Positions 32,431 through 42,464 of a stretch of 64,000 nt of DNA are shown in pieces. How positions within the stretch are numbered: the stretch's first letter is position 1; each line of letters begins with the position of its first letter. The notes beneath the pieces were generated by a model that was not told the origin of the DNA, did no database searches, and was given only the letters and a program-made list of their open reading frames with translations. A program made the position numbers and the translations under genes. Origin of the DNA: Chara braunii (taxonomy: Eukaryota > Streptophyta > Charophyceae > Charales > Characeae); assembly GCA_003427395.1 (NCBI GenBank), contig BFEA01000157.1:1103234-1167233 (forward strand), read 5' to 3'.

Positions 32431-33654
32431 TTTCCTCCTCGGTTCACCTCTCGTAGCTCGCACATGAATCTGGTCTTTAGCCTCGGTCGAATTCGTTCAG
32501 AGTAGGGAGGAGGACGATCATCAAGCGAAGAGGCCGTGGTTGGAATGAGCAATGATCGACAAAGTGGCGATTACGACTGGGACAACAGCAGCGGGCGTGG
32601 TACGAACCATAACAACAGTTGCCGTTAGTGCGAGTGCAGGGCCGGCCTTACCACTTCCTTGACCCGTATAAAAGTGGGAACGAATCTTCCGTCATAATGC
32701 GGGCAGACACACCTTCTAGAGTGGGCTTCCCCTTCCGCTTACAACTAACGTATTCGCAAGCTCACTAGAGGGAGTGAGAAAGAGAGAGAAAGAGAAAGAG
32801 AAAGGCTACTCCTATCGATAGGACGGAAAAAACTCAGAACGAACCTTCCGCTAGAATACATATAGATACATCTCATCTTAGTCTCCCTCTTCCCACGCGC
32901 AGCCCGCACGTCTTGTTCTGCCCAATCCACCACCCTAATCCCAAATCAGCCTCCACCAGCATGCTCGCCCAATCCCGAAACCTCAGCTTAGACTTTTACC
33001 TCACCCGATTCCATCGAGGACCAAGTGACATCTTCGTTCCCGACTCTCTTCGTCTTCTCCCTTCGCCCAACTTTCGTGCACTTCGTTTTCACACTGCACG
33101 GCCTTTTACTCATACCGCAATAAAATCACTTAGTATCCTTCTAAGCGAACCCAGTAGTTGGATTCGCCATGTCTACGAACCCCTTAATCGCATCTTTCCC
33201 CGCCCGATTTCATATAGTATCGGGTGGGATATAAGATTCTTCACGTTGTTCTTACCTTGGCCGACTTCACCTCTGTGTCGCGCAGCTCCTACCCTCCATA
33301 GCGCAAGAACTAACTTTTATTTTACAAACGTGACTTCACCATTCAATTCACGGTGCTAAAAAACTCCCGTTTATCAATTTGTTTCGGCAAAATCCGTAAA
33401 AAAAAAAAAATGAGATACGCAAACGTTCGCTCCTCCCCGTCGCCCCTCTCGTCTTCTTCACCACCTCATCTTTCGGCTGCATTTGGCATGGTTCCGGGCC
33501 AGATTCATTTCATTCTTCCCCGCCTACTGCCTTCGTACTCGGTGCTTTCTTCCTTCATCGTCGTACTGCCTCCGCTTTTCCTTCCTACCTTCTCCTTGTC
33601 CCCAACCGGTTGCAAACATGTGCGCTAAACTAGATACCTCGAGGAAAGCCAATT

Positions 33655-34110
33655 GATATAGACAGCAGGGCCGTGGCCATGGAAGTCGAGGGTCCGCTAA
33701 GAAGTGTGTAACAAACTCCCCCACCGAACCCGTCAGGCCGATCGTGAGTGGCGCTAAAGCGCCCGGCCTATACTCTGCTGTCGTGGCGGCTTCCAACGCC
33801 TCTATGGGTAGGAGGGCGCGGGCCCGCTGCAAGCCTGTGGCGTAAGCTAGGTGAAGCGGGTCCCGAGGCAGGTTTTGGCGGTGGTAGCAGATACCCCAAC
33901 GTAAACTGTGAAGCCCGTAGTGGAGGATGGTTCCATGGGACAGGCCGCTATGGACTGCGGCTTCCGCCTTGGTGTGGTCGTCCCACCACGCCCAGGCACG
34001 GTCCAACAACTCTAGGAACCCAACGGGCATGCACACCCTCAAAACTATCGTCGGAGACAGCGGGTGACGGGCGGAGCCCCGCGGAGACTTTCGCCACCCA
34101 AGACTCTTCC
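33655..34110 (+). pseudogene. Degenerate nuclear 26S (25S/28S) rRNA fragment
   Basis: The text follows the eukaryotic large-subunit rRNA: 'gccgtggccatggaagtcga', 'tccgctaagaagtgtgtaac', 'gtaggagggcgcg', 'cgctgcaa', 'gtggtagcagata' and 'ggttccatgggacagg', in the right order and orientation. Later text ('ggagccccgcggagact') is weaker but still comparable. It is too diverged and partial to be a working rDNA unit. It lies between the non-coding repeat and unassigned DNA. Confidence 0.8.
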
Positions 34111-36227
34111 GGCTCGTGGGCTATTCACCTCCCTCCCCGTAGTCGATAGCCGCACCACCCGGCTAAACTGGTAGTCCCGTTAGTGGTTCCAAAAGACGGC
34201 GCCTCGCCTTGCTCGAGGAGGTCAAACAAAAATAGAAATAATAATAATAATAATGGTAAAATAATAATCACAAGGATAAAGGCGAGCACGAAAGACGGGG
34301 AAAGGAGAAGGACTTGCTTGCACCGCCCAACCCGTGCGGGCAGCAAAACCATGGGGGATAGCCCCGCCGGCCCTCAACCCCTCGGTCCCTTCGCACTGCT
34401 CTGATACTCTTGCGTTGCCGCCAGCTGGTTTCGATCCTCGATTCCCCCAGATGAAAGTCCGACACCGTAACCAATAGTGCTTGGCCTAAGGTTGGGTTTA
34501 ACACTAGCGGTACGCCATTTAAACAGGTGTCGCTACGCGTGCGGGTTTGCCAAATGCTACCCAATCACTTTCTCACCTCACCGGCTAAGGCCATTGCCAC
34601 CGTGCCCCACCGTCGACATCGCCTCCAGCACGTACGCACATATCACAATCAAGCGCACCAATCAAACAAAATCCTGGCTTAACCAAAAATAAAAACTTAG
34701 TCGGCGACCACGCCGGCTTCACAACCATCAACAAGAAAAAAGATAACGCGAGCCTTAAGTCTAGGCGCCCACACACTCTCTAGTTTCTAGTCAACCACTT
34801 AGTTAATGTAGCCGAAGGCAGCCTCGACCCGCACAGCGTACTCAAACTTTTTAAATCAAACTCACTTTCCGTCACTTGCAAAAAACAGGGCGAATACCCT
34901 TGTAAGGGTATTCACATCGACAACGTGTTGCTCGTCGTTACTCGCTGCTTCCCGTTGCTTCCCGCACTGCACGTCGCCAGGCGAAGTAAGTTTCACGCCA
35001 GTTTTCCGCGCGCAAACGCCTTGCGTATGCCACGCTGCGTGCTGCTGCCTAGTGCTCGCTACGCAGTACTCTGTATCGCGCACCGATGCTCGTTGTGTGC
35101 GCACGTCCCGCTGTCGCTCGCGCGCTGAACCAGAAGCTGCGCGCTTGCTGGTCGCGCGCGTCGCTGCGCGCTAGTTGCCCGTTGAACGCTCACTGTCACG
35201 TTGCGCGCTTGTCGAGTGTTGCGCACGTAGTTCCTCTGCTCGCCAAAGCACCGATTGGATTGAAGATCGTTGTTGTTGCGATCGTCGGCAAGGGATGGCC
35301 ATAACCGTTGTGCTAGAGGAGAAGTTTGCAGCCTTCGAAGAAGACGGTCGTGGCGTGGAGGGAGAGACCGTCGGGCCGGACCACGAAGACGAAGATTGTC
35401 GCCGAGAAAAAAACTGTTGCACGTTGTTGAAGAGCATCACCACACCATTGGAAAGGACTGCGGTGACGTTGAAGAAGGTCGTGGGGAGAATAAAGCAGAA
35501 GACGACGAAAGACAGAGGGAGAGAGAGGGAGAGAGAGAAAGATAGATTGAGCGATACAAGATTGGTTGTGCGGTCTTGAAGAAGGAATGGCGGCCATAGC
35601 CTCCAAGCTCGGACCTTATGAAGAAGAAGAAGGTTCCGGAGTGATGAAGAAGGGAGAAATAGGAAGGAGGAAGGAGAGACGAGGAAGAAGAAGGAAGCCA
35701 TAGCCAAGGCGGGCTAAGAAGAAGAGAGAAGGGGGAAGGAGAGAAAGAGAGGTTGGGGAAGGAGAAGGGTCGGCAGCCATAGCCGGTGGTCAGAGAGTTG
35801 ACCGGTGGAGTTGACCAAGGCATTGACCAAGTTTGATCGGTCGTTGACCAGCGTTGATGGAGGCCGTTGACCGAGATATTGACCAAGCTGGAGTTAGTAT
35901 AATCTCGCCAGCCTTTAGCCTATCCCCTCGCCCTATGGATGTGCACTTACCCCTTGGTACTTGCTGAGTTTGTCTGTCTCTTCTTTCTGCATTGAGTCGC
36001 CTCTGTCCAGGTGATAGGACTTTGTGCATGTGGTCTATAGAGCTGTGTTGACCAAACCTGCACGGGCTGAGTAGGGCTTCAGTCCATGTCTAACGACTGA
36101 CACATCCCGGAGGCCTAACCCTCCCAAGGACTGGTACAAATCGGCGGGCTGCTCAGTGTGGCATGGTAGGCCCAAAATCCGAGCTGTAGGCTGTACAGCC
36201 AGCTGTCTAAGTGTTGAGAGGACTCAC
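34111..36227. other. Gene-free region, LTR-like in part
   Basis: No protein domain is seen. An (AAT)n tract lies at about 34,236-34,255. At about 34,393-34,412 the minus strand reads AGTATCAGAGCAGTGCG, like the primer-site word at 18,430, so an antisense LTR may lie to its right. From about 34,980 the DNA is rich in GCGC words, then purine-rich with (GA) runs at about 35,515-35,545. GCCATAGC motifs occur at about 35,593, 35,698 and 35,775. The last kilobase may be the LTR and leader of element D. Confidence 0.4.
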
Positions 36228-36306
36228 TGATCACGTCGTCCTTACTGCGACGTTAAAGAATTCCTGAGGAGTTACGGGGTATCTCTTTAAATGCCTCCTG
36301 ATCAGC
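36228..36306 (+). promoter_or_regulatory. Conserved gypsy leader motif (element D)
   Basis: TGATCACGTCGTCC, GCGACGTTA, GAATTCCTGAGGA, TTAAATGCCTCC and TGATCAGC appear in the same order as at 21,752-21,825 upstream of element A gag. Both copies lie several hundred bases before gag. Conservation between otherwise diverged leaders suggests a functional RNA element. Confidence 0.5.
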
Positions 36307-36503
36307 AGTAGAGTCCAGACTGAAGAGGCAGTCCTTTGTTTGTCCAACATTATTATCACTACTTCTCTTATGTTGGAGAGTTATCCTCAGGAGCCTGTTG
36401 GAAGGCAGGGCGGGAGCAAACAGGGACCACTAGTGTCCCCCAGAGGCCTTGGCTGGGCCCCGACCTTGGGCCTCGGTTTTAGGAATACAGGACAGACAAT
36501 GAT

Positions 36504-36591
36504 GGGACGTTGGACCCGGTTTCCAGTACTGTGTTCTTCTGCAACTTACCTCATGGTTTTCTTAAAAGGGACGTTGGACCCGGTTTCCAGC
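36504..36591 (+). repeat. Short direct repeat in element D leader
   Basis: 'ggacgttggacccggtttcc' occurs at about 36,505 and again at about 36,569, separated by about 44 bp. It may be a local duplication or a footprint of repair. An ambiguous base (n) lies downstream at 36,832. Confidence 0.8.
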
Positions 36592-36934
36592 AGGTGATGC
36601 TCCCCACCAATAGATGGAGCGGCCCGTTGACAAAGCCTCAATCTCGGTGGTTCTCGCCTTGCACAAGGGCCAAGAAAAAAAGAGAAAAAAAAAAAAGCCC
36701 GACAACCGTAGTAGTAGTTGTAGTTTAGAATAGAGTCAGTCAGTCAGCCAATCAGTCAGTGGGTAAGTCTACGTGGTGAGGAGTGGAACTACCACTAGTT
36801 GTGCACCTGACACCATGGACGATTATCCCATNTATTCGTTGCTCATGGGGTTCTCCCTATGGGGGACCCTTTGGCGTCTCCCTTTTTCCCTTAGGATTCT
36901 GGTACACGTCCTCGTGTAGAGTCACGAGGAGGGG

Positions 36935-37760
36935 TGGTACAGGGACCACTCCTTACACAAAGGAGCAGGAGGAGGAGGCCGCAAAGACATTGGCGGAGCA
37001 GAAAGCAAGGAAGGAGAAGGAGCTGGAGAAGAAAGCAACGAAGATTAGCTCTCTTGGCAGAGAAGGCCAAGAAAGAGAAGAGTTGGAGGGAGAGCTAAAA
37101 CGACTACAGAAAGAGAAAGAAGCAGTTGCAGCATCTGTTGAGGAAGAAGAAGAAGAAGAAGAAGAAGAAGAAGAGATTTCCCTGCAGAGAATTGTGAGAA
37201 CAGAGGAGAGAGGGGAATCCAGTGGTGCGAGGGATGTAGAGGCCAGAATAGAGAAGATGGTAAGAAAAGTGGTGGCCAATCTTTCCCTGGGGGAAGAAGA
37301 GGAGGGAATGTTATTTGTTCCCGGACAGAAAGGGAGGCGACTGTGAGAGAGTTGCAAGCGGAGGAGAATCCATTGCGCCGCCAGGCTAGGAACGAGGAAC
37401 TAAGATTGGAGTGGAAGTTGCGCCTTATGAGAGAAAGGACAAGGATTGGAGGCGGTGGATAACATGGAAAGGGAATTGAGGGCTGCAGAAGAGCAACAGG
37501 GGCAGGTGGGAGTACAAGTGGATCTCCAGAGAAAGGTAGAGCTCCTGTCCCAAAATGTCGAAGTGATGCTGCGAGCCCCACAAGAGCAATTGCGCTATCT
37601 GAAGGGGGATGATATTGCCTTGCAATCCATGCATATAGGATTCAAAGATTTTGCCCATGATATGATGATGTGTTTCTGTACAAAAATGTGCACTGCACTA
37701 CAGGGCACAAAGAGATTCTGCGCTGGCGCCATTGAAGGTGCCAAGATAGCGGGCCCTTAA
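36935..37760 (+). pseudogene. Element D gag, N-terminal coiled-coil part
   Basis: Fragments 36,783-37,346 and 37,446-37,760 encode an N-terminus very rich in Glu, Lys and Arg, including a (GAA)n-encoded Glu run (37,142-37,174) and heptad-like spacing consistent with a long coiled coil. A frameshift or stop near 37,346 separates the two. The second part (LQRKVELLSQNVEVMLRAPQ) is also helical. It leads into the capsid part after the insertion at 37,795-38,004. Confidence 0.65.
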
Positions 37761-37773
37761 GAAGAGGAGGCAC

Positions 37774-38025
37774 GACCACGAAGAGAGCGTGTTATAAATC
37801 GAGGCAAAAAAGGATCCTCAAACATATATGAGATTGAATAAATGTGAACTAAACTACTGACAAAGTGACCACAATTAACATAACCACAGTCAGAGTATCA
37901 AACAGGAAACCCCAAGAAGCATCAAATATTTCTAACAAAATCCATAGTGCGAATGTGATGTAACAAGCAGTGGCTCCCGGTGCAACCTCATAAAAAGCTA
38001 TGAAGACCACGAAGAGAGCGCGTTA
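37774..38025. mobile_element. 210-bp insertion flanked by a 21-bp target-site duplication
   Basis: GACCACGAAGAGAGCGTGTTA (37,774-37,794) recurs at 38,005-38,025 with one mismatch. The 210 bp between (37,795-38,004) are AT-rich and unrelated to gag. Removing one repeat and the insert rejoins gag as RRERVK...FHEMYGGKKGEDFDNW, the expected capsid start. A long target duplication fits LINE-assisted insertion, so a SINE or LINE fragment is likely. I see no poly(A) tail and only doubtful pol III boxes. Confidence 0.75.
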
Positions 38026-39160
38026 AAAGTTAAGTTCCATGAGATGTATGGGGGGAAGAAGGGCGAAGATTTTGATAATTGGGAAGCCAATATTAAGTCG
38101 TACGTGCATTTGCAAGATATCGCGATCGAGAACCAAGTTCTCGTGGCTTTCCACACCCTGAAGGATGAAGCGTCCAACTTCGCTAGGTCGCTCGCACGCG
38201 CCGCCAAGTGCGAGAACGATATGGTCGCGTACACCGCTATTACACCTTTGAGTGAATTCCTCAAAGCCCTCCGCGTTCGATTTGCAGATGTCACTAGAGG
38301 CCTTAGGGCTTCTAACAAACTGCAAAGAATCCACTCACGACCGTGGAAGAGTGCAAGGGCACTCAAGGCCGCCATTGACGAACTCGTTGTCGTCCCTGAC
38401 CGTGGGGTCACTAAGCCCCAGCTGGTCCAATTATTCTTTTGCGCCATGCCCGAGACTCTCCACAGGCACTTCTTCGATAAGAAGCAACAACCCAACATGG
38501 CGTACGATACACTTAGCAGGGAGGTCGTTGCTTACGAGGCCCAGTCCATGCCAATTACCACTTTCTGGCACAAGGACCTCGATAAGGGCAAAAAGTGGAA
38601 GGGTCGTACCATCTCAGGCCAAGTCAGGGCCAAGGATTACTTGATCCTTACTTTAGACGAAGGTAGTATGAAAAAGGTCCCGTATAGAGAGATTGGGTGG
38701 GGCTTGGATGAGAAGGACAGTGGTATAGGCCAGGGGAGTACTTATGCTGCTGTCGCGGCCGGAGGGAGGTCGCAAGGAAGGGGAAGAGGTTGAGGCCAAG
38801 GGGGCTAGGCCTCTGGTGGTCGAGGACAGGGCGGCCAGGGGGTTGGCGACAGAGGAAACCACCAAGAGGGAGGAAGGGGTCAAGGTCCCCCGCAAAACCG
38901 TTCTCGTGCTAACCGATCACCTCCCAGGAGGGGTGAATGGCACCCTGGTCTGCCTCCGGGCAGACCCTGCGAATCGCTGGGCATGGAACAGACAGTCTGG
39001 CAAAGGAGGATAGATGAGGGTCAGTGCACTTATTGTGGTGATCCTGGGCACATTATCAAATACTGCCCAAAATATAGGGATGCCTGTCGAGCTGCTGCAG
39101 AGTCAGCAAAAGGCAACCGCCGTAGGGGTAACAACTCCCCTTACCCCTAGACCATATGGA
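38026..39160 (+). pseudogene. Element D gag, capsid, RGG region and zinc knuckle
   Basis: From 38,044 one frame encodes a capsid domain (FDNWEANIKSYVHLQ, QVLVAFHTLKDEASNFARSL, CAMPETLHRHFFDKKQQPNM). After about 250 residues it enters an RGG-box-like Gly/Arg/Gln region with TGA (about 38,792) and TAG (about 38,807), fitting mutated Arg and Gln codons. The same frame then reads a zinc knuckle, CTYCGDPGHIIKYC, at 39,025-39,066. Capsid, basic RNA-binding region and knuckle were thus one continuous gag. Confidence 0.8.
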
Positions 39161-39165
39161 GATGA

Positions 39166-39543
39166 GTGTGCGCGCCACATGTGTCTATGGCAGAGGTTGC
39201 TGGCCAGCGTCTAGTCAGTTGTCCAGAGACTGCTTGTGTTAGAGTCTCTCTAGGCGCTTCCCTCACAGGACTGGCAGAAGAGTTGAAGGAGAGGATGCCA
39301 GGCTGGGCCAAAATGAAGAAAGATGGAAAAGGGCAGCTACTCTTAGTAGATGTAAAAGTCTTTGGAGGTAGAGTAGGGGCCCTTATACACAGTGGGGCCA
39401 CCCGTACCTATATTGACTCCCAGCTCGCTCTTTCGAGCCACATTTCTTCGTAGAGGCTCGCTCGAGCAGAAAGGTCTGGCCAGAGTGGTTGGAGACACTC
39501 GAAGAGACTAAGACTACACGGATCCGCGGTGAATATGTACTCA

Positions 39544-39576
<33 letters not shown>

Positions 39577-40134
39577 ATTTCTTTTGCCCGAAATAGTCGC
39601 AAAGCACTGAAGAGGCTGAAGCTGAATTTCAAGGTCCACCAGCTAGAAGAACCCATAGTCAGTATCCTCACAGACAATCACACAATGCGAATCGAGGATT
39701 ACGTCGAGGGAGTCCAGGGGAACTTTCGCCTACAGAAAGATGGGAAGGTAGAAAGAGTTCTCCATTCCCTGACTCTCCTCGTAGAGGACAATCTCCCGTT
39801 TGACATAGTCCTAGGAATGGATTGGGGAGAGGCAGCAGGGGCCATACTGCACCTAAGAGAGCATGCGTGTAGGCTTCCTGATCCTTCAGGTGGTGTTAAG
39901 ACTGCCCGTCTGTTCCATGTGTCAGGAGTAGACAACCCTCTGGCACATTGCTGTCTCGGTGCTCCCGCGCTCGCACGACTAGTGAAGAAGGAGCAATTAG
40001 AAGAACGAGTCTTTGTGGCCTATGTTCGGCCTGTCACTGAGCCTAAGAAAGAGGAACCGACTAACCCCCTTCTTGCCAAGCTGTTGGAAGAGTATGCAGA
40101 TCTGTTAGAGGGTCCCGCAGGAGAAGTTCCGTGA
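39166..40134 (+). pseudogene. Element D aspartic protease, interrupted by an rRNA patch
   Basis: The first part (39,166-39,453) ends LLLVDVKVFGGRVGALIHSG followed by ATRTYID. The catalytic D-S-G is HSG here, so the active-site Asp is lost. The second part (39,529-40,134) resumes at LKRLKLNFKVHQLEEP and continues to LPFDIVLGMDWGEA, the usual end of this protease family. Between them are about 175 bp of foreign sequence that include a mitochondrial-type rRNA piece. A TGA at about 40,132 fits a mutated CGA. Confidence 0.75.
39415..39597 (+). other. Filler DNA with mitochondrial-type SSU rRNA 3' end
   Basis: At about 39,527-39,597 the text 'ggtgaatatgtactcaggcc', 'ttgtacacaccgcccgtcac' and 'accatgggaattt' is the conserved 3' region of an organellar small-subunit rRNA. 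'gaatatgtactc' and 'ccatgggaatt' fit plant mitochondrial 18S better than plastid 16S. The preceding 39,415-39,525 is of unknown source. The patch replaces or splits the protease and reads through in frame from 39,529. Confidence 0.8.
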
Positions 40135-40189
40135 CCTATCCAGCACTGCATTGAGATAGAGCCTGACAATAAAAACTCCCAAAGGAGCA

Positions 40190-41465
40190 GTGCATAGGAT
40201 GTCTCCCAAGGACTTAGAGGAGCTGCGCAGACAGCTAAACGAGCTCCTCAAAAAGGGGTGGATTAGGCCCAGTTCGTCTCCATTTAAAGCACCTGTTCTC
40301 TTTGTCCCCAAGAAAGAGGGAGAGCTTAAATTGTGCATTGACTATAGGGGTCTCAACGTTGTCACAATAAAGAATGCAAAACACTGCCCCATATAGATGA
40401 TCTGTTGGATTGGATCGGGTGCAAGGCTACAAGTATTTTTCCAAGATATATTTGAAGCGAGGGTACCATCAGATAGAGGTTCACCTTGATGATCAGTACG
40501 AAACGGAGTTTAGGACTAGGTACGGGCACTATGAGTTTATAGTGATGCCCTTTGGACTAACCAACGCACCGGCCACATTCCCGCGTTGTATGAATGATTT
40601 GTTTAGGTCGTGGTTAGATAGGTTTGTAGTTGTGTACCTAGACGTATCCTTTGATTTTTAGTAAGACCCTCCAGGAGCACGAGGCTCCTCTGAGGCAGAT
40701 CTTGAAAAAGTTGCGCGAAGCGAAGTTCAAGATCAACGCAAAGAAGTGCGAATGAGCCAAGACAAAGATTTTGTACTTGGGCCACGTTTTAGATGGAGAC
40801 GGCATGAAACCTGAGGACAATAAGATCGCAACAATTTGAGACTGGCCAACTCCTCGTACACTTACAGAGTTGAGATCGTTCTTAGGATTGGCTAACTATT
40901 ACAGGAAGTTCGTGAGGAACTTCTCCGCAATCGCTGGTCCCCTTCTCAGACTCGATTCGCAAACATTGCTTTAATAGATGAGGCAATCTGGAAGTGGGAC
41001 CAAGACTGTACATCAGCCCCGAAGAAATTGAAAGGGGCCTTGATACAGTACCCAGTCCTCAAGGTCGCTGACCCATCCTTACCTTTTGTTGTTACTACTG
41101 ATGCAAGTTAGTATGGTTTTGGTGTTGTCTTACAGCAAGATGATGGCAATGGGTATAGACCCATAGAGTTCATGTCCGCTAGGTTGCCTTCAGAGAAGGT
41201 AGCGACATCTACCTACGAGAGGGAACTCTACGCTCTCAGGCAAGCATTAGATCACTGGAGACACTACTTGCTTGGGAGGCACCTCAAGGTTTATTCAGAC
41301 CACGAGACATTGAGGTGGTTGAAGACGCAGACCAAGATGACACCTAAGCGTACTAGGTGGGCTGCAGAAATAGATCAGTTTGACTTCGAGCTCAAGCTGT
41401 CAAAGGTAAGTATAATGTGGTTGCAGACACCTTCAGTAGAAGAGTCGACTACTTTGGAGCTATAG
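40190..41465 (+). pseudogene. Element D reverse transcriptase and RNase H, 3' truncated
   Basis: RT blocks read [79 protein letters not shown] and VVYLD. A frameshift lies inside the catalytic YLDD box (about 40,640). Further blocks in other frames are LYLGHVLDGDG and [20 protein letters not shown]. RNase H (41,172-41,465) has TYERELYALRQALDHWRHYL and ends at DTFSRRVDYFGAIV. Stops fit CGA, CAG and TGG changes. Element sequence stops near 41,500 and no integrase follows. Confidence 0.85.
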
Positions 41466-41499
41466 TTCACTATCTGGATATGGGTCAGACTTACAACAC

Positions 41500-42210
41500 A
41501 AAGTGTTGTAAGCGCACGTCGTGCGCGCGGTTCCTGACGTGCGGCGCACGCACCCAACCGATCCCGTGCGGCGCATGACATGTGCGAGGAACGACCCGTC
41601 ACCACCCTCCAGAAAAAAAAAGAAGGTCGGGGGTTGAAACGGTGTGTCTGAGGCCTCCCGCCAAAATTCTAGCACGATAATTTTTTTTTTTGCAGGAGTG
41701 CTGCCTCACCTCTCCTCTTCCTCCCCTTCCTTTTCCTCCATGTCTCCTCCTCCCTTCTCCTTTTCTTCTCCTCCGACTCGTCCTCCTCCTCCCGTTCACC
41801 GTCCTCCTCCTTCCCTTCCTCCTCCTCCTTGTCTCCTCCTCCTCCTCGTACTTCCTCGTCTTCCATGCCTCCTCGTCTCCCTCCCTTCCTCGTCTCCTCC
41901 TCAACGTACTTCCTCGTCTTCCATGTCTCCTCCTCCTCACTTGTCCTCCTCCTGCCCTTCCTCTTCTCCCTCTGTCCATCTCTTCTCCTCCCCCATCTCT
42001 CCTCCTCCTCCTCACTATCCTCGTCCTCCTCGTCCACATCCTCCTCCTCTCCATATCCCCATCTTCCCGTCATACACCCCCCCCCGCCCCCCCCAAAAAA
42101 ATAAAATTGAATAATAATAATAAAAATAAAAAACCTGCACGATTCCAGACAGGCACCCCCCGCACGGAACTCCGCGCGAATGTGCGGCTCGTGCGGTTGC
42201 AAGTACGGTT
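41500..42210. other. Unassigned DNA with long polypyrimidine tract
   Basis: After the truncated RNase H comes a GC-rich stretch with repeated 'gcgcac/gtgcgc' words (41,512-41,590). It is followed by an almost pure C/T stretch of about 370 bp (41,693-42,065) built from TCC, CTCC and TTCC words, then C/A and AAT runs. Long reading frames on both strands here are composition artefacts (Pro/Ser/Leu or Glu/Arg/Gly). Such tracts can form triplex (H-DNA). Confidence 0.8.
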
Positions 42211-42211
42211 A

Positions 42212-42464
42212 GTACCCCAAGATGATGAGGTGCCAAAGGACTCCGTCGATATGAGCTCTTGGGAGTCATCAGCCTGTTATCCCGGGTGTACCTTTTATCC
42301 GTTGAGTGAGAGCCCTTCCACACAGGCCCCCCGGATCATAGTGGCTGACTTTCATCTCTGTTCGACTTGTAAGTCTCACAGTCAGGCAGGCTTTGACTAC
42401 ACTCTACAGTTTCACATTGCTCTAGCTTGAGCCTACCTTCGTGCGCCTCCATCACTCTTTAGGC
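42212..42464 (-). pseudogene. rrn23: Plastid-derived 23S rRNA fragment (NUPT)
   Basis: On the minus strand this is the conserved domain V/VI area of plastid 23S rRNA. The plus strand shows 'gactccgtcgatatgagctc', 'ttgggagtcatcagcctgtt', 'taccttttatccgttgag', 'agcccttccacac', 'gtctcacagtcaggcaggc' and 'gagcctaccttcgtgcgcct' in the right order. There are small deletions (for example before 'gaggtgccaaa') and substitutions, so it is a decayed nuclear copy, not an active gene. Confidence 0.85.

Larger units (their letters stand above)
29438..33650 (+). mobile_element. Large non-coding structured repeat, copy 1, 3' part
   Basis: This resumes the repeat interrupted at 15,740 and is collinear with about 59,860-64,000. 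In order it contains a tandem hairpin block (29,470-29,990), a shared 'ctctagcacg...ggtcagcagctaaagcaact' segment (about 30,043), the hairpin array (30,239-31,007), a 'ccctgcctccagaac' hairpin (about 31,283) and pyrimidine-rich DNA to about 33,650. No reading frame is conserved between the copies. It ends where the 26S rRNA fragment starts. Confidence 0.7.

Noticed and set aside
33524-34149. Two overlapping frames of 133 and 172 codons
   Set aside because: They lie over the 26S rRNA fragment, and rRNA-derived frames are expected by chance.
35171-35886. Overlapping open frames on both strands, up to 178 codons
   Set aside because: Low-complexity Ser/Leu/Phe or Arg/Glu/Lys text from purine-rich DNA, no motifs, and overlapping frames of similar length on both strands.
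37795-38004. tRNA-derived SINE with A and B boxes
   Set aside because: A weak A-box-like word ('taacaagcagtggctcc') is present but no acceptable B box, so only an unclassified insertion is reported.
41599-42430. Long open frames on both strands
   Set aside because: They are translations of the polypyrimidine tract and the plastid rRNA fragment; composition explains them.
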